A DNA stretch of 64,000 bases from the NCBI GenBank assembly GCA_951799405.1, contig OX637354.1, positions 2,852,001-2,916,000 of the forward strand, given 5' to 3'. Below are positions 10,386 to 23,000 of the stretch, in pieces. This stretch comes from Agapetus fuscipes. Lineage: Eukaryota > Arthropoda > Insecta > Trichoptera > Glossosomatidae. A program made the position numbers and the translations under genes. The stretch's first letter is position 1, and each line of letters opens with the position of its first letter. The notes under the pieces are model-generated. The model searched no databases. It had not been told where the DNA came from and saw nothing but the letters and a program-made list of their open reading frames with translations.

Positions 10386-10925
10386 ATGGTGAATGCGTTG
10401 GTGGTCTCAAGGTTGGACTACTGCAACAGCCTGATGCTTGGGCTTCCTAAGGTGCAACTAACAAGATTGCAGTCCGTTTTTAACACCGCAACAAAAGTGA
10501 TTTTGGGAGGCAGTAGAACTGACCATGTCACTCCTCTATTGCAGAATCTTCACTGGCTGCGTGTACTGGAGAGAGTGGAATACAAAATGTGCCTGTTGGT
10601 ATTTAAATCACTCAGAGGAACGGCCCCTTCTTACTTAGCCGAACTATGTAAGCTTGACGAGATTTTTGATAAGCGGTGCACTCTTCGCTCGGCGCAGAGT
10701 GATGCTATCAACAAGCTGAAAATGCCATGTCGGCGGAACAGAACGGGCTTTGGGGATAGGGTGTTCAGTTTGGCGGGACCGTTGTGCTGGAACCGGCTGC
10801 CTTTGAAGCTGAGGACGGAAACCAGCGAGGAGCGCTTCAGGAAGGAGCTGAAGACCACCATCTTCACAAGAAGAGAGTGAGCGGTGGGCGCCCTTGGGGT
10901 GGCTGGAGCCACTAAACGGCGCCCA
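10386..10925 (+). mobile_element. CR1/L2-type LINE 3' fragment
   Basis: A 164-codon open segment of the LINE ORF2 C-terminus (SRLDYCNSLMLGLPK, LQNLHWLRVLERVEYK, GDRVFSLAGPLCWNRLP). The 5' truncation is within the RT thumb. It ends about 60 bp before ABR exon a. Confidence 0.88.
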
Positions 10926-10983
10926 AAAGAAGAAAAAAAAACGAAGTCATCCAAATATATATAATGTTGCATGTGTGTTCCAG

Positions 10984-11097
10984 GATGGCTCGGGCAGCAT
11001 CAAGGAGGCGGAGCGCCTCACCATGCACCGCTGCATCGTGTCCAGCATAGTGGAGAGCGAGACAGTCTACGTGGAGTGCCTGTATGTCATGGAGAAG
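10984..11097 (+). CDS. ABR: ABR exon a: start of DH domain
   Basis: 38 codons after the acceptor TGTGTTCCAG, donor GTATGTG. It encodes the first DH helix (conserved region 1), with residues [15 protein letters not shown] matching the ESEEVYLDELYTL type of motif in ABR. It is phase 0 at both ends. It lies only about 100 bp downstream of a CR1/L2-like LINE fragment, so the preceding intron has been invaded close to the acceptor. Confidence 0.88.
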
Positions 11098-14000
11098 GTA
11101 TGTGAAGGTTTTATTGTTTAAATCCAAAATCTAAGTCTGAAGAAATTAAGAAACACTGAGAAAAGGAAACAATGGAGTAAGATTTATTATTTATGATTTA
11201 GTGCAACTTTAATTATCCAGCATGCCCACGGCAGAAACCGAAGGCACGTCTCTGCTCACGAGCTGAAAGCTGTGGAGAGTAGAAATGCTTCTAAATCAGG
11301 ATTAAAGACGTGTCTGTTCAGGAGGGGCTGTGGCTCTGCAGTGTCTTTGCTTTGAACTCCCAAAACAGCAGTAAAAATATTTTTTGGAATGAAAAAAAAA
11401 AAACGGATGTTACTGACCGTGTGTAAAGAGAAGAGCGATTTTATCTACATTTCGTCGGAGTTATATCCGACGTCTTCAGGAGACGTGTGTCTTCTACAAG
11501 GAAGGATCACAAACTGTTGAATTATTGTTGTTAGCTCGAGGTCGAAGGTTGTAGGTACATTTATTGACCTTTGGTGATGCTTCCATAGATGGTGCAATAG
11601 CTCCACTTGTACAGCAGGATGATATTGTGTCCTTGTATGAAACCGTCCGTTTAATGAAAGGGTGGATCATAGAAGTTAGTACTGGCCTCCATATACTGGA
11701 AAGTTTGTAGCTGTCATCTCTGTTGAAGTTGGGGTGCCTTGTATTTGGATTGCTTCCTTCACGAGTCGAGGGATGAGTAAAAATATTGTCAAATTATTAT
11801 TATTATCCTTGCTGTCTGTGGCCCCGCACACCTGACCTAGCTCCACTTCCCCCTCCCTGTCTCTCTCTCTCCCGCTACCTTGTCTTGCTCGGCTAATTGC
11901 TGTAAACAACTTAATGTCTCCTGACTAAATCTTAATGTGTGACCACTTAGCACAATGCCAACATCATGTACTCGGCCAGTCAATCACTTGTTATCAAATT
12001 TGTTTTGGAATCTTGGAGTGTGGTATAAAAGAGAATATGAGAATTAAAGTACAAAAAATAGCACAATCAGATTTGAGTAAAGTATGTACGGTTGAAATGG
12101 CTTACCTGTGAGCAATGGCTGGAAAGCCACTGATAATTGAGTTTGCAATGATCAGGTGATGAACGAGTGTGGTATAAAAGAGACTATGAAAGTGAAAGTA
12201 CAATAAAGCACAATGAGATGGTTTGGACATCTTGAAAGAATGATGATGAACGACTAACAAAGAAAATGTATAGAGGAAAGGATAGGAAGGAATGGATAAA
12301 CTAAATAGGTGAGATCGTAAATGACTGGAACATACAGAGTGAGAAAAAGAGAAGAGCATGCATGAGGAGAGTGAAGAATGTCGAGGATATGAAAGAAGTG
12401 TGCAAAGGCAGATCAATGTGGAGACATATCTGCGGATGTACAGAGGAAAGCGTGGAAGGGGAAGATGGAGGACAGAATGGATAGACCAAATAGATCAGAT
12501 TGCGAAAGAATGGAACCTGCAGAGTGAGAATATGAGAAGAGTGTGTATGAGGACAGTGAAGAATGTTGAAGAGATGAAAGAGATATGCAAGGACAGGAAA
12601 AAGTGGAGACCCATCTGCGAAGGCACCGGCCACCTCTAATGGTCACATTGGTCCAGTACACATACAAACATTGCTCATGTGAAATTACCTCTGTGGGATT
12701 TACAACAAACAAGCACTAAGGAGACGATAAGTAGTCGCGGCAGCATGTGTAATCTGTAGTCTGTCTGTCACTACAGCCTCCTGGTTTCTCTGTTGCAGTA
12801 CATGAACGCCATCAAGGCCACGCTCAACTCCTCGCAGCCGGTTATCACGGAGGAGGAGTACAACACCATCTTCTACAAGATATCGGAGCTGCATGAGCTG
12901 CACAAGAAGTTCCTGGAGGGGCTGCGCTCCTGCGTGCAGGCCTGCGAGGAGCCCCTGCAGGTCGGCCACCACTTCAAGGAAATGGTCAGTATCTTCTTGT
13001 TTGTTGAGTGCCGTTTCCAATGATCATCGGCGATCATTGCTATTATTTTTACTTTACATCTTCCAAAATTACGAATGAATGAAATATCCAGTCATAATAA
13101 AAAGAGAGCTTGTATGAAGAAGGTTATGACATTAAACACCTCTGCCGCACTACAACAAGTGTCATAGACCCCATAGAGTCTCTGAAATCTAAAGATTCTC
13201 CTGCACAGGATTTCTTAAAAAAAAAACTTATTATTACATTTGTATGCGGCTCACCAGTGCCCATCCCTCCATTCCAGAGCTGTTGGAAAGACATAACACT
13301 ATTCTATACAACGGTGACAGACTAGAACAGCACAGTGACAAAACGACACATGACAGAAAAACACATGATAGAACATCAAATGACAGAACATCACAGAAAA
13401 TACATCACTATATGACAAAACAACACAAGAGCATACCATCACATGACAAAACATCACATACCTAAGACAAAACATACCATAAACGACACATGAAAAAACA
13501 TCACAGTTGTCATGTGATATTTTGTCATTGTGATATACTCTTCTGTGATGTTTTGTCTTGTTTGTGTCGTTATGTCACTGTGCTATCAAAGAACCCCATA
13601 CAACATGTCATTTGTGATGTTTGCCCGCAGGCCCAAAATATCAACGTGTACGGCGCCTTCCTGCACAACTACGGGCGCGCCACGGACGCGGTGCGCAAGT
13701 GCTGCGCGGGCTCTGCGCGCTTCGGCGACCTGTCCCGCCACATCACGTGCCGCGGCCAGCCCATGAGCCTGGAGGACCTGCTGCACAAGCCCGTGGCGCG
13801 CGTGCAGAAGAACGCCCTCGTGCTGCATGTGAGTGCCACCCTCACATGTATTATTGTATCACACAAACTTTAAGACCCATACCATCATTACAACGGAGCT
13901 TATTCTAATGAGCTCCATTCATTAATCTCTTCCCCCCCCCCGCATTTCAGAAAGGGAAACTCGTAGTACGACTCTCATTCATCCCTTTGCAGTCGATCTC

Positions 14001-17000
14001 AAAACTATGAGAACTTGGCTTTTCATGACTCATTCCTTTGCCAAAATGCCCGTTTATGGAATGATCTACCAGTATCTGTGTTCCCTTCCAATTTAATCTG
14101 GTTTTATTTAAAACCAACATCAATCGCCACTTCCTTGCAGCGCCTCACGACAAAAGCAACACCTCCGCGGCACCCTTCCAGGGTGACATAGACCCTCAAG
14201 ACTTTCATGAATTGGGGAGCCTCCTGCATAGGATTCCTTAAAAAAATATATATCCAGTGGCTCTCAGTCCTCTTCAACATTGCATCCCCAACCCTGGCAT
14301 CCATAAAAATAGTCAACAGAAGGGGAAGTAACCCACTGCTCCTTGCTTTCGAGGACATCTTCCAGCATCCAAGGGTGCTCTTGGCTGGTATTCTTCTTGT
14401 AAACATGTATGTTTTAAACTATTAACAATTTGTGTATTTACACAGTGAACATATAATTTTTATGAGAAAGTACGTATGTTTTTTCTTTGTTAAATACACA
14501 GAGTTTTGTTTTTACAACTTGAGCATTTATTTCATCTGAAGTACTTTTCTACTTGCTTACGTCATTCATTTGTTCGATGGTGTGAGCTTTCGCTCGAATC
14601 TTCTAAATAAGAATATTCCGGCGCGGTCTCGCGTGTGCCAAAATAACCCTTAGACACCTATAAATATACCTACTCATTGTACTTTAGCTGTTCAAAACAT
14701 TCATATTATTGTTAAAATGTATATGCGATAGATGCCTATTATTGGAGCATTGGAGATACTTATGTATTTGTTTTATGTGTTTTGTGTATGTGCAACTCTT
14801 TTGTTCTGTTAGCGTCTTTATATAAAATAAAATAAAATAAAAAATAGAGATCGAGATGCTTTGAAGGGAGCTTGTATCGGAGCTGGCGAGCAATACAGTA
14901 AAAAAGCTAACTCTGTTCAAACAAAATGTGAAAGGTATCTTAAAATAAATTGTGTGAAATTAATTAACTAATGTTTTTGTTAAATTGAACCCGTAAATCA
15001 TGAAAATAACATGTTATGTGTTGCAGGACCTGCTAAAGTACACGCCCCTCTCCCACCCAGACAGGGAGACCCTCAGCGCCGCCCTCACCCTCACCCAGAG
15101 CTTCCTGGACGAGTTCAACATCATCCAGACCAAGTCCATGTTTCCGGTTAGTCATATGCTTCATCACAAGTCTCTAATCCTTCTTGAGTGTCACGTGCTT
15201 TATGATCCATGCTTACTGATTGTCATCTCCTTATCCAGAGTGCCGATCGTGCTCAGCGCCGCCTGGTGAAGAACTCCTTCATAGTGGAGCTGGCTGACGG
15301 GCACCGCAAGCTGAGACATCTGTTCCTCTTCAACGACGTCATTGCCTGCGCCAAGTACAAGGTAACCCTGCACTCACATCTTTGACCTCCAGAGTGCATG
15401 GTGAAGAACTCCATCATAGTGGAGCTGGCCGACGGGCACCGCAAGCTGAGACATCTGTTCCTCTTCAACAACGTCATCGCCTGCGCCAACTACAAGGTAA
15501 CCCTGCACTCACATCTTTAACCCCCAGAGTGCCGGAAGGCGGATCTGCGCTGACGCTGCGTGGTATTCACATTCCCTCTTTCTCATGTAATGAGTGTTGA
15601 TTTGTCATTTTTTGTGCTCAGAGAGAATTGAACCCCCTACAACCTTCGATTACTAGTCCTAAGCGTTAAACATTAGACTAAGGACCAGTCTAAGTCTGTC
15701 TACCCTTTCTTCAAAACAACAAATCTTTGCAATTGTTGTTGACCGTTGGTGAGTTGGGCAGTTTTATAAAATTGGGCCATAAAAGATGAATTGTTGAAAG
15801 AGAAATGGCGGTTGATCTGTAATGCTGGCGGTTAAAGCTGAGGCTTTTAAATTTTAAAAATATGTGTTGTAGTGTTTTAATTTTTTACTGTTTAATTGCT
15901 TAGAATTTATTTGTTTTATATATTTGATTGTATTAATTGCTTGTACTCCTTGACTGATAGGTTGGTATGCGGCTGACCACCCATACTGTAAAAAATGGTT
16001 CACTTTGCCAATGTCACCCCTGCTTCAGGGAAGGTCGGCAAGAGTTGCAGGGCTTATGTTCATTTGAGATTGGGGTTTTTATATTGTAGGTCCACATGCA
16101 GCATGTGTAAGCGCGAAATTATGCATGTCTGCTTGTGGGAATGCATTTAATATGAATCTCAAATGATACATATCTTTGCAGCTTAGATTTAGATTTAGAT
16201 TAGTTACACTTTTTTAGTTATTAACCTCGAAATGTCAGAGGAAAGCGTGGAAGGGGAAGACCGTGGAAGGAATGGATAGACCAAATAGGTGAGATTGCGG
16301 AAGAATGGAACCTGCAGAGTGAGAATAAGAGAAGAGTATGACGTATGCGGAAAGTGATGAATGTTGAAGAGATGAAAGAGGTATGCAAGGACAGAAAAAA
16401 GTGGAGATGCATCTGCGGAAGTACGGGCTAACCTAGCGGAACGGCGCAGGGTACAGTAACAGTGCCAGTACGCGGAAACACCCTCGGGGGGATTCGAAGC
16501 TGGCCTCAAAGTATGGAATTCAAGCACTCCATCAGCTGAGCTATCGACCAGACTGACTTGGCTGCAATAACACCAATAGTGTTTGAATCCTTTATGTATA
16601 AAATATGCTGCAGCAATGTGTGTTGTGCTCGCAGGCATCGGGCAGAGAGAAGTTCACCTTTGTGTGTTGTGCTCGCAGGCATCGGGCAGAGAGAAGTTCA
16701 CCTTTGTGTGTTGTGCTCGCAGGCATCGGGCAGAGAGAAGTTCACCTTTGTGTGTTGTGCTCGCAGGCATCGGGCAGAGAGAAGTTCACCTTTGTGTGTT
16801 GTGCTCGCAGGCATCGGGCAGAGAGAAGTTCACCTTTGTGTGTTGTGCTCGCAGGCATCGGGCAGAGAGAAGTTCACCTTTGTGTGTTGTGCTCGCAGGC
16901 ATCGGGCAGAGAGAAGTTCACCTTTGTGTGTTGTGCTCGCAGGCATCGGGCAGAGAGAAGTTCACCTTTGTGTGTTGTGCTCGCAGGCATCGGGCAGAGA

Positions 17001-20000
17001 GAAGTTCACCTTTGTGTGTTGTGCTCGCAGGCATCGGGCAGAGAGAAGTTCACCTTTGTGTGTTGTGCTCGCAGGCATCGGGCAGAGAGAAGTTCACCTT
17101 TGTGTGTTGTGCTCGCAGGCATCGGGCAGAGAGAAGTTCACCTTTGTGTGTTGTGCTCGCAGGCATCGGGCAGAGAGAAGTTCACCTTTGAGCTGAAGTG
17201 GTACATCCCGCTGTCCGACATCATGGTGATGGAGGAGCCGGCCGCCGAGCCCAAGGAGACGTCCCCCGCCAACATCGTGGCGCTCAAGTCCCAGGCCTGC
17301 ACCGTGAGGGACCAGATCCTGCAGGAGGAGAAGGACAAGGACGACAAGGTGACCTGCCTAACACTGTATATGTACTAAAATACTGAACGGGTGGCTTAGG
17401 CTTACACGGTCAGCGGTTGAAACCGAAGAGTTACTTTCTGGGATCTGCTGTTGTGGGAACAGATCTCAGGAAATTACCTTCTGTTCACTACCACTTGTAA
17501 AAGATGGAGCCAAGTAAGACTCCAGCATATGAAGTTAAGAGAGTTGAGTCCGGTCACGCACATAATTATAGTGTAACTTCTTGCCGTGTTATCCCCGAAG
17601 GGTTTAGCAAGTAGCGAATGGAACCTATTTATTTTTACAGGTAAGGGCCTTACGCTAACCATTTCAATTGAAATGGAAGTTTCCCAGCTCTTGAGTACTC
17701 TAGTAGTGCGCTTGTACTCATTTCTTGTGAAGGCCGAGTAAACCATGCCGGTATTTTATTTTGGGTCTTGAAATAAGCACCGAAACGGAAAATCATTTCT
17801 GACACCCTTGGTGGGATTCAAACGCAAGCGCTCTACCTACTGAGTTATCGACCGGACGAGACTAACAAATGGCTAAAGGCGAAAGGAATTTAATAGCCCG
17901 TGACCCATAGACAAAATTTACCTAACAATTTGCTTAAATAGTAAAAATAAATCTTTTTTCTTTAATAATTAAACTTTTCCTAAAATGTTAATTGTTTGTT
18001 TTTCAGAAAATGCGCTTGGGCGCCGCGCGCACCGCGGACAAGCACCGCAAGAAGCTGGCGGACCTGGAGGCTCAGCTAGTGCTGGCCTCCCCCAACCTGG
18101 TGTTCCGGGTGGCCGCGCGCACCACGCAGCGGGCGCAGACCTTCTTCCTCAGCTCCGACTTTGAGAGGACGCAGTGGATAGACTCCATCTACGCTCTGCA
18201 GGTCTGAGCTCCATGCCTAGCATAATAATAATAATATTAGGATGGTTCATTTGGTGAGCGCTGTTTTTGTGTGAATCACACCTCAATAGCCCTCTGCTTT
18301 CAAAATGAAGGATGGAAAATTTTAGCAGTAGAACAGCCATTTGAAAGTCACCCAGAGTTTTTAGACATTTAGACCGATCCGTAGTCTATTGGTTAACACC
18401 TAGACTACGATTTGGTTGATAAGGAAGGTAGTGGATTTGAATTCCAGCGGAGTACCAAAAAAACAAAAAATCAAATTTGCTCTTCCCTGGGTTGAAAAAT
18501 TAATCTGCCTGCACCAAAGAACAGTCACCCAAGATACAGGGTCTTGCTTGAGAATTGGCGCAGACGACCAAGCTTGCAGAGGGCTCTGGAGGTGTGATTC
18601 ATACAAAAACAGCGCTCACCCAATAAATCATCCTAGTTTTATTATTATTATGAGTGTTCTTTTTTTCGTAGTTCTATTTTGAGATTACTTCCACCGGTGC
18701 CTTGTCTAGTTTCCCTTGATGATGTTGGTGTGCGTGTGTTGCAGACGTCGCCCCCTCCGCCCGCCCCGCTGGGCTCGGCGCCCTCCATGCTGGAGCTGCA
18801 GGCCTGGGTGACGGCCTGCCGCTCCTACCTCAACACCGACATGGGCAGCTACCTGCTGAGGTCTGGCCGGGATGAGAGCCTGCTGCTGGGGGACCTGCAC
18901 CTCAACATCGGGGAGCTGATCAAGCCCCTGGAGGGACCGCATGGTGAGTCCTAGCCCTGCACTCTCCAAAGGGATATAGAAATAGAATTATTTTAATTGC
19001 AAAAAAAATGCAGCTTCACATATAGTGTAACTCCTTGTCTGCGTTATCCCCGAAAGGGTGCATGTGACTATTCGGGACTTATTTATTTTTACGGGTGAGG
19101 GGTTTAGGGGTTTAGCCTCGCGAAGTTTAGCCACTTCTGTTGAAGTGGGGCTTTCCCAGCTCCCAAGGGTGCTAGTTCTCATTTCTTGTGAAGGCTGAGT
19201 ACCTACACCTTGCCGGTATTTATTTTGAGTTTTGAAATAAACATCGAAGTTGGTTATTATTTCTGACACCCTCGGTGGAATTCCAACCTGAGCTCTCGGT
19301 ATGGAATGCAAACACTCTACCAACTGAGCTATCGACCAGACCCGAAAGCTAAGAAAAAAACAAAAAATTAAATGACATGGGTCGGCTTTCAAAGTTCATC
19401 TCAGACTGTTGCTGCGTCGAGGTATTGATATGTAGTGTTTGTAAACAGGAATTCCTTAGTGATTTTGTATGCAGAAAAATATCTAATTGCCAACTGCTAC
19501 TGTATTAGTCCTGTGGGACTGCGAAGCCTTGCAGCCTGGTCGTCAGGCGCACTTAAATCGGCCCGATCGGATACGTGGATTTTGTGGCCACCAAATCCAA
19601 CTTTGAGGCTTTTTCAAAGTTTTTTGCCAGCTACGGCGAGAACTCGTTGGTCTAATTAGACCGTCATTTTTTCTATTTTCTTTATTCTTTTCCGCCTCTA
19701 TGTTGGTTGGCCACTTAGTCAGGAGAGCGCCTCCCGAACAGTCTCAGTAGTAGCATCTCAAACTCTTGGCCTTAAGTCATATGTTAAGACGCTCAGAATC
19801 ACTTTGCATTTTTGTTTGTAAATTTAAAATCCTCGGGCCCTAAACCCTCACGGCTATCATCTTTCGGTGATTTCTGAGCCTCTTTTGCTTTGTGTAAACA
19901 CTTGGGAAAGTGTAGCTTCTCGGGAGGGCCTTCTGCCACTCGTATCTCACATAACTTTTGTATGCGAGTCCTGTGACACATCCCCGGATGGGATGGATAT

Positions 20001-23000
20001 GTAAGGGGTGATGTCGGTAGCGAGTTCTACTGAAGGTAGCTAGCATCCAACACCACTCCTTGGTTGTTGTGGAGGTAAATAAAAACACTTGACGTACAAA
20101 CTTGATTTTTAATATTTAGCAGAGATTACACAGTATTGTATTATAAAATATTATTGAGAATATATTATAATAGAGTTGAATATTATTAAGAATATTATAA
20201 CTGAGTGGATTCGAGCGTGGAGAATGTGACAACGACGGGGATGCGTCTTAACGAGTTGACAGTCGATCGCGGAGTGCCGTGCGTGTCGGGCGGTGATCAT
20301 TCCCAAGATGGCGACAGCGAGTGGTCTTTCTTCGTGACCATATATGGTAATGAATTTCACTCTCTGTGACCATATATGGTAATGAATTTCACCGTCCAAC
20401 GATGATGACGTCACATTGTATGTGACGCATGGACTGCAACTGTAATCAGACTACATAGAACGAAATGTGTTGTAAGTATGTTCACCACAGGTACCCCCTT
20501 CCCAGCGATTCAGATCGCGATAAAGGTAGAGATACATAGATGGGAATTTGTCTCGTCAGCAGTATGCGTCTGGTTGGATGATCAGACTTCTGCCAAATTC
20601 TCGTAGTCCATGGGTCGTGAAGATGGTGAGGAGAATAACCACGATGATGAAAATGGTTATTGTGATTGTCTCCGAGTCGTTGTCCTTCCTCTTAGCTGGC
20701 CTGCTTGTCCCGATCCTCATTGACGGATCTTCGGTAGAGGCTGCTGGGTTTTCTCCAGGATCCGGAGCTGTGTCAGGACATCGTTTTTCACTTGTCTCCG
20801 GCATTTCCTCCACACTAGGTAAACGCCAATGCTGAAGCACAAAATACATATTATGATTAATATTGAAAGGGTTAAACGATGCGTTGTCCTGTGAGCGCTG
20901 GTTTCAGCGGCTCCGGCTGCGGTCTGTGCGATGACTAGCTCTTCTTTGCTGGATGTTGATCCCATGTTGGTTTGTTGAAAACTGCTAGTGAACTGACACA
21001 TTGACAATTATTTGAGTCATTATGTGATGCGTCACTATGATCAGTTTGCGATATTTTGGATTGTGCAATTGAGTTGGCTGATGAGTGTTTCATTTTAGCT
21101 GATGTTGCATGTTGCGAAAATATCGACTTTGGACTCTTGGTGAGTGACCTGATGTTGTGTTTGTATTTTGTGCCTTTTGCAGGGGTTGTCAACTGTGTTC
21201 TCTGCTTGTTTTTTACGATACAGTAATAAAATGATAAAATATGTATGTATGCGTTGTTTACACATCAAGCCTGTCAGGAAATTTTACTCTTCTTCCAGAT
21301 TTTGTGGTTATGATTTTCTCGGAGGTTTGTTCTGGAAGGTTGGCTGGTTTTTCCGTGCTGGGGCTTGTTGATGTTGTGATTACTCGTGCTTCCTCGCCCG
21401 TTGTGATGTAGGCGGGTTTGAGTCTATCAACAGTGACTGTAATATCTTTGCCGTTTTTCCGTATGACGAAAGTTCTGTTGTTGCGCTTAATCACTTCATA
21501 AGGTCCTTCATAAGGCGATTGTAGAGGCTTTTTCACAGTGTCGTCACGTAGGAAAACATGTGTGGTTGTAGTAAGGTTTTTGAAAATGAAACTCTTCTTT
21601 TCCCCGTGGTGCGTTCCGGGTACTGGGCGTACGTTTTCAAAGTGCTGTCGCAGGATGTGTGCGAAACCGTGAGCATTTTCTTGTTGTTTGCTGTCAGAGC
21701 CAAGGAAGTCGCCGGGTAGGCGTAGAGGTGTGCCATACACAAGTTCTGCTGGCGTTGCTTGTAGATCTTCTCTCCATGCTGCTCGAATACCCATGAGCAC
21801 TGTTGGGAGTGTCTGTGTCCATCGCTCATTTTCATGACATTTTATTGCTGCCTTGAGTTGTCGATGAAGACGCTCTACCATGCCATTTGCTGCTGGATGG
21901 TAGGCGGTTGTGTGAATTCGAGTTGTACCAGTCAGGTTATTCAGTTGCCTGAACAGGTTTGATTCGAATTGCTTTCCTTGGTCTGTGGTGATTCTACGAG
22001 GGGCTCCAAATCTTGTGATCCAGCCATCGTAGAATACTCGTGCTACGGTATTAGCTTCTTGGTCTTCGATAGGAAATGCTTCTGGCCATCTGGTGAACCG
22101 ATCCACGCATGTCAGACAGTACCTATTTCCTTCGGACATAGGTAGAATGATGATGTCTATGTGGACATGCTCGAATCTGGCAGATGGTGGCAGAAATGTT
22201 CCTAATGGTGCTGAAACGTGTCGAGTTACTTTGTTTTTCTGGCATTGAATACAGTTTAGGGTCCAGTTCTTGCAATCTTTCTTGATAGACGGCCAAACGT
22301 ATCGTTCCGTGATAAGCTTGGTTGTCGCTCTGATTCCTGGATGTGATAGCCTGTGGATGGAGTTGAATACTGCGCGTCTGTGCTTTGTGGTGACAAACGG
22401 TCTTGCGTTTGGTGTTGAGATGTCACAGAAAACGGTTACTTCAGTATTCGGAATCTGAATCTTCTTAAGTTTTAATACAGATTCTTCCTGTAAGAATGTT
22501 TGCATTTCCGGATCGCTTTCTTGATCCTTAGCTAGTGCGTTGAAATCTACTGTAGTAGTGTCGATGGCTTCAATCCTGGATAGTGCGTCAGCGACGATGT
22601 TGTCTTTTCCGGATACATGTCGTATGTCCGTTGAAAACTGACCTATATAATCGAGATGTCTGAATTGTCGTGGTGTACATTTTTCCGCTTTTTGTTTGAA
22701 AGCGAATGTGATCGGCTTATGATCAGTGAATATGATAAAATTTCGCGCTTCTACCATATATTTGAAGTACTTGATCGCTAGGTATATAGCTAGCAATTCT
22801 CGATCATAAGCTCCGTACTTGCGTTCAGCGGCGCTCAACTTTTTCGAAAAGAACGCCAGTGGTTCCCATTTTCCATTTACGAGTTGTTGGAGTGCTGCAC
22901 CTACTGCTGTGTCGGAGGCGTCACTGATGATAGCTAGTTGAGTATCATCGCTTCTAGGATGAGATATCAACGTAGCGTCGGCCAGGCTCTCCTTGCAGGC

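Noticed and set aside
14104..14425. 100-codon minus and 72-codon plus frames
   Set aside because: They fall over the unnamed 100-bp repeat and neighbouring non-coding sequence, with no domain.
16617..17190. CRISPR-like array
   Set aside because: Units are contiguous with no spacers, and the unit contains a eukaryotic splice acceptor and exon start.
16558..17378. Three long overlapping frames that look like a cysteine-rich repeat protein
   Set aside because: They are the 44-bp tandem array read in all frames. Only the frame continuing into ABR exon f has an established coding context.
20151..20414. 87-codon ORF, repeated at 25850-26113
   Set aside because: It lies within the two identical LTRs; duplication is explained by the LTRs and there is no coding signature.
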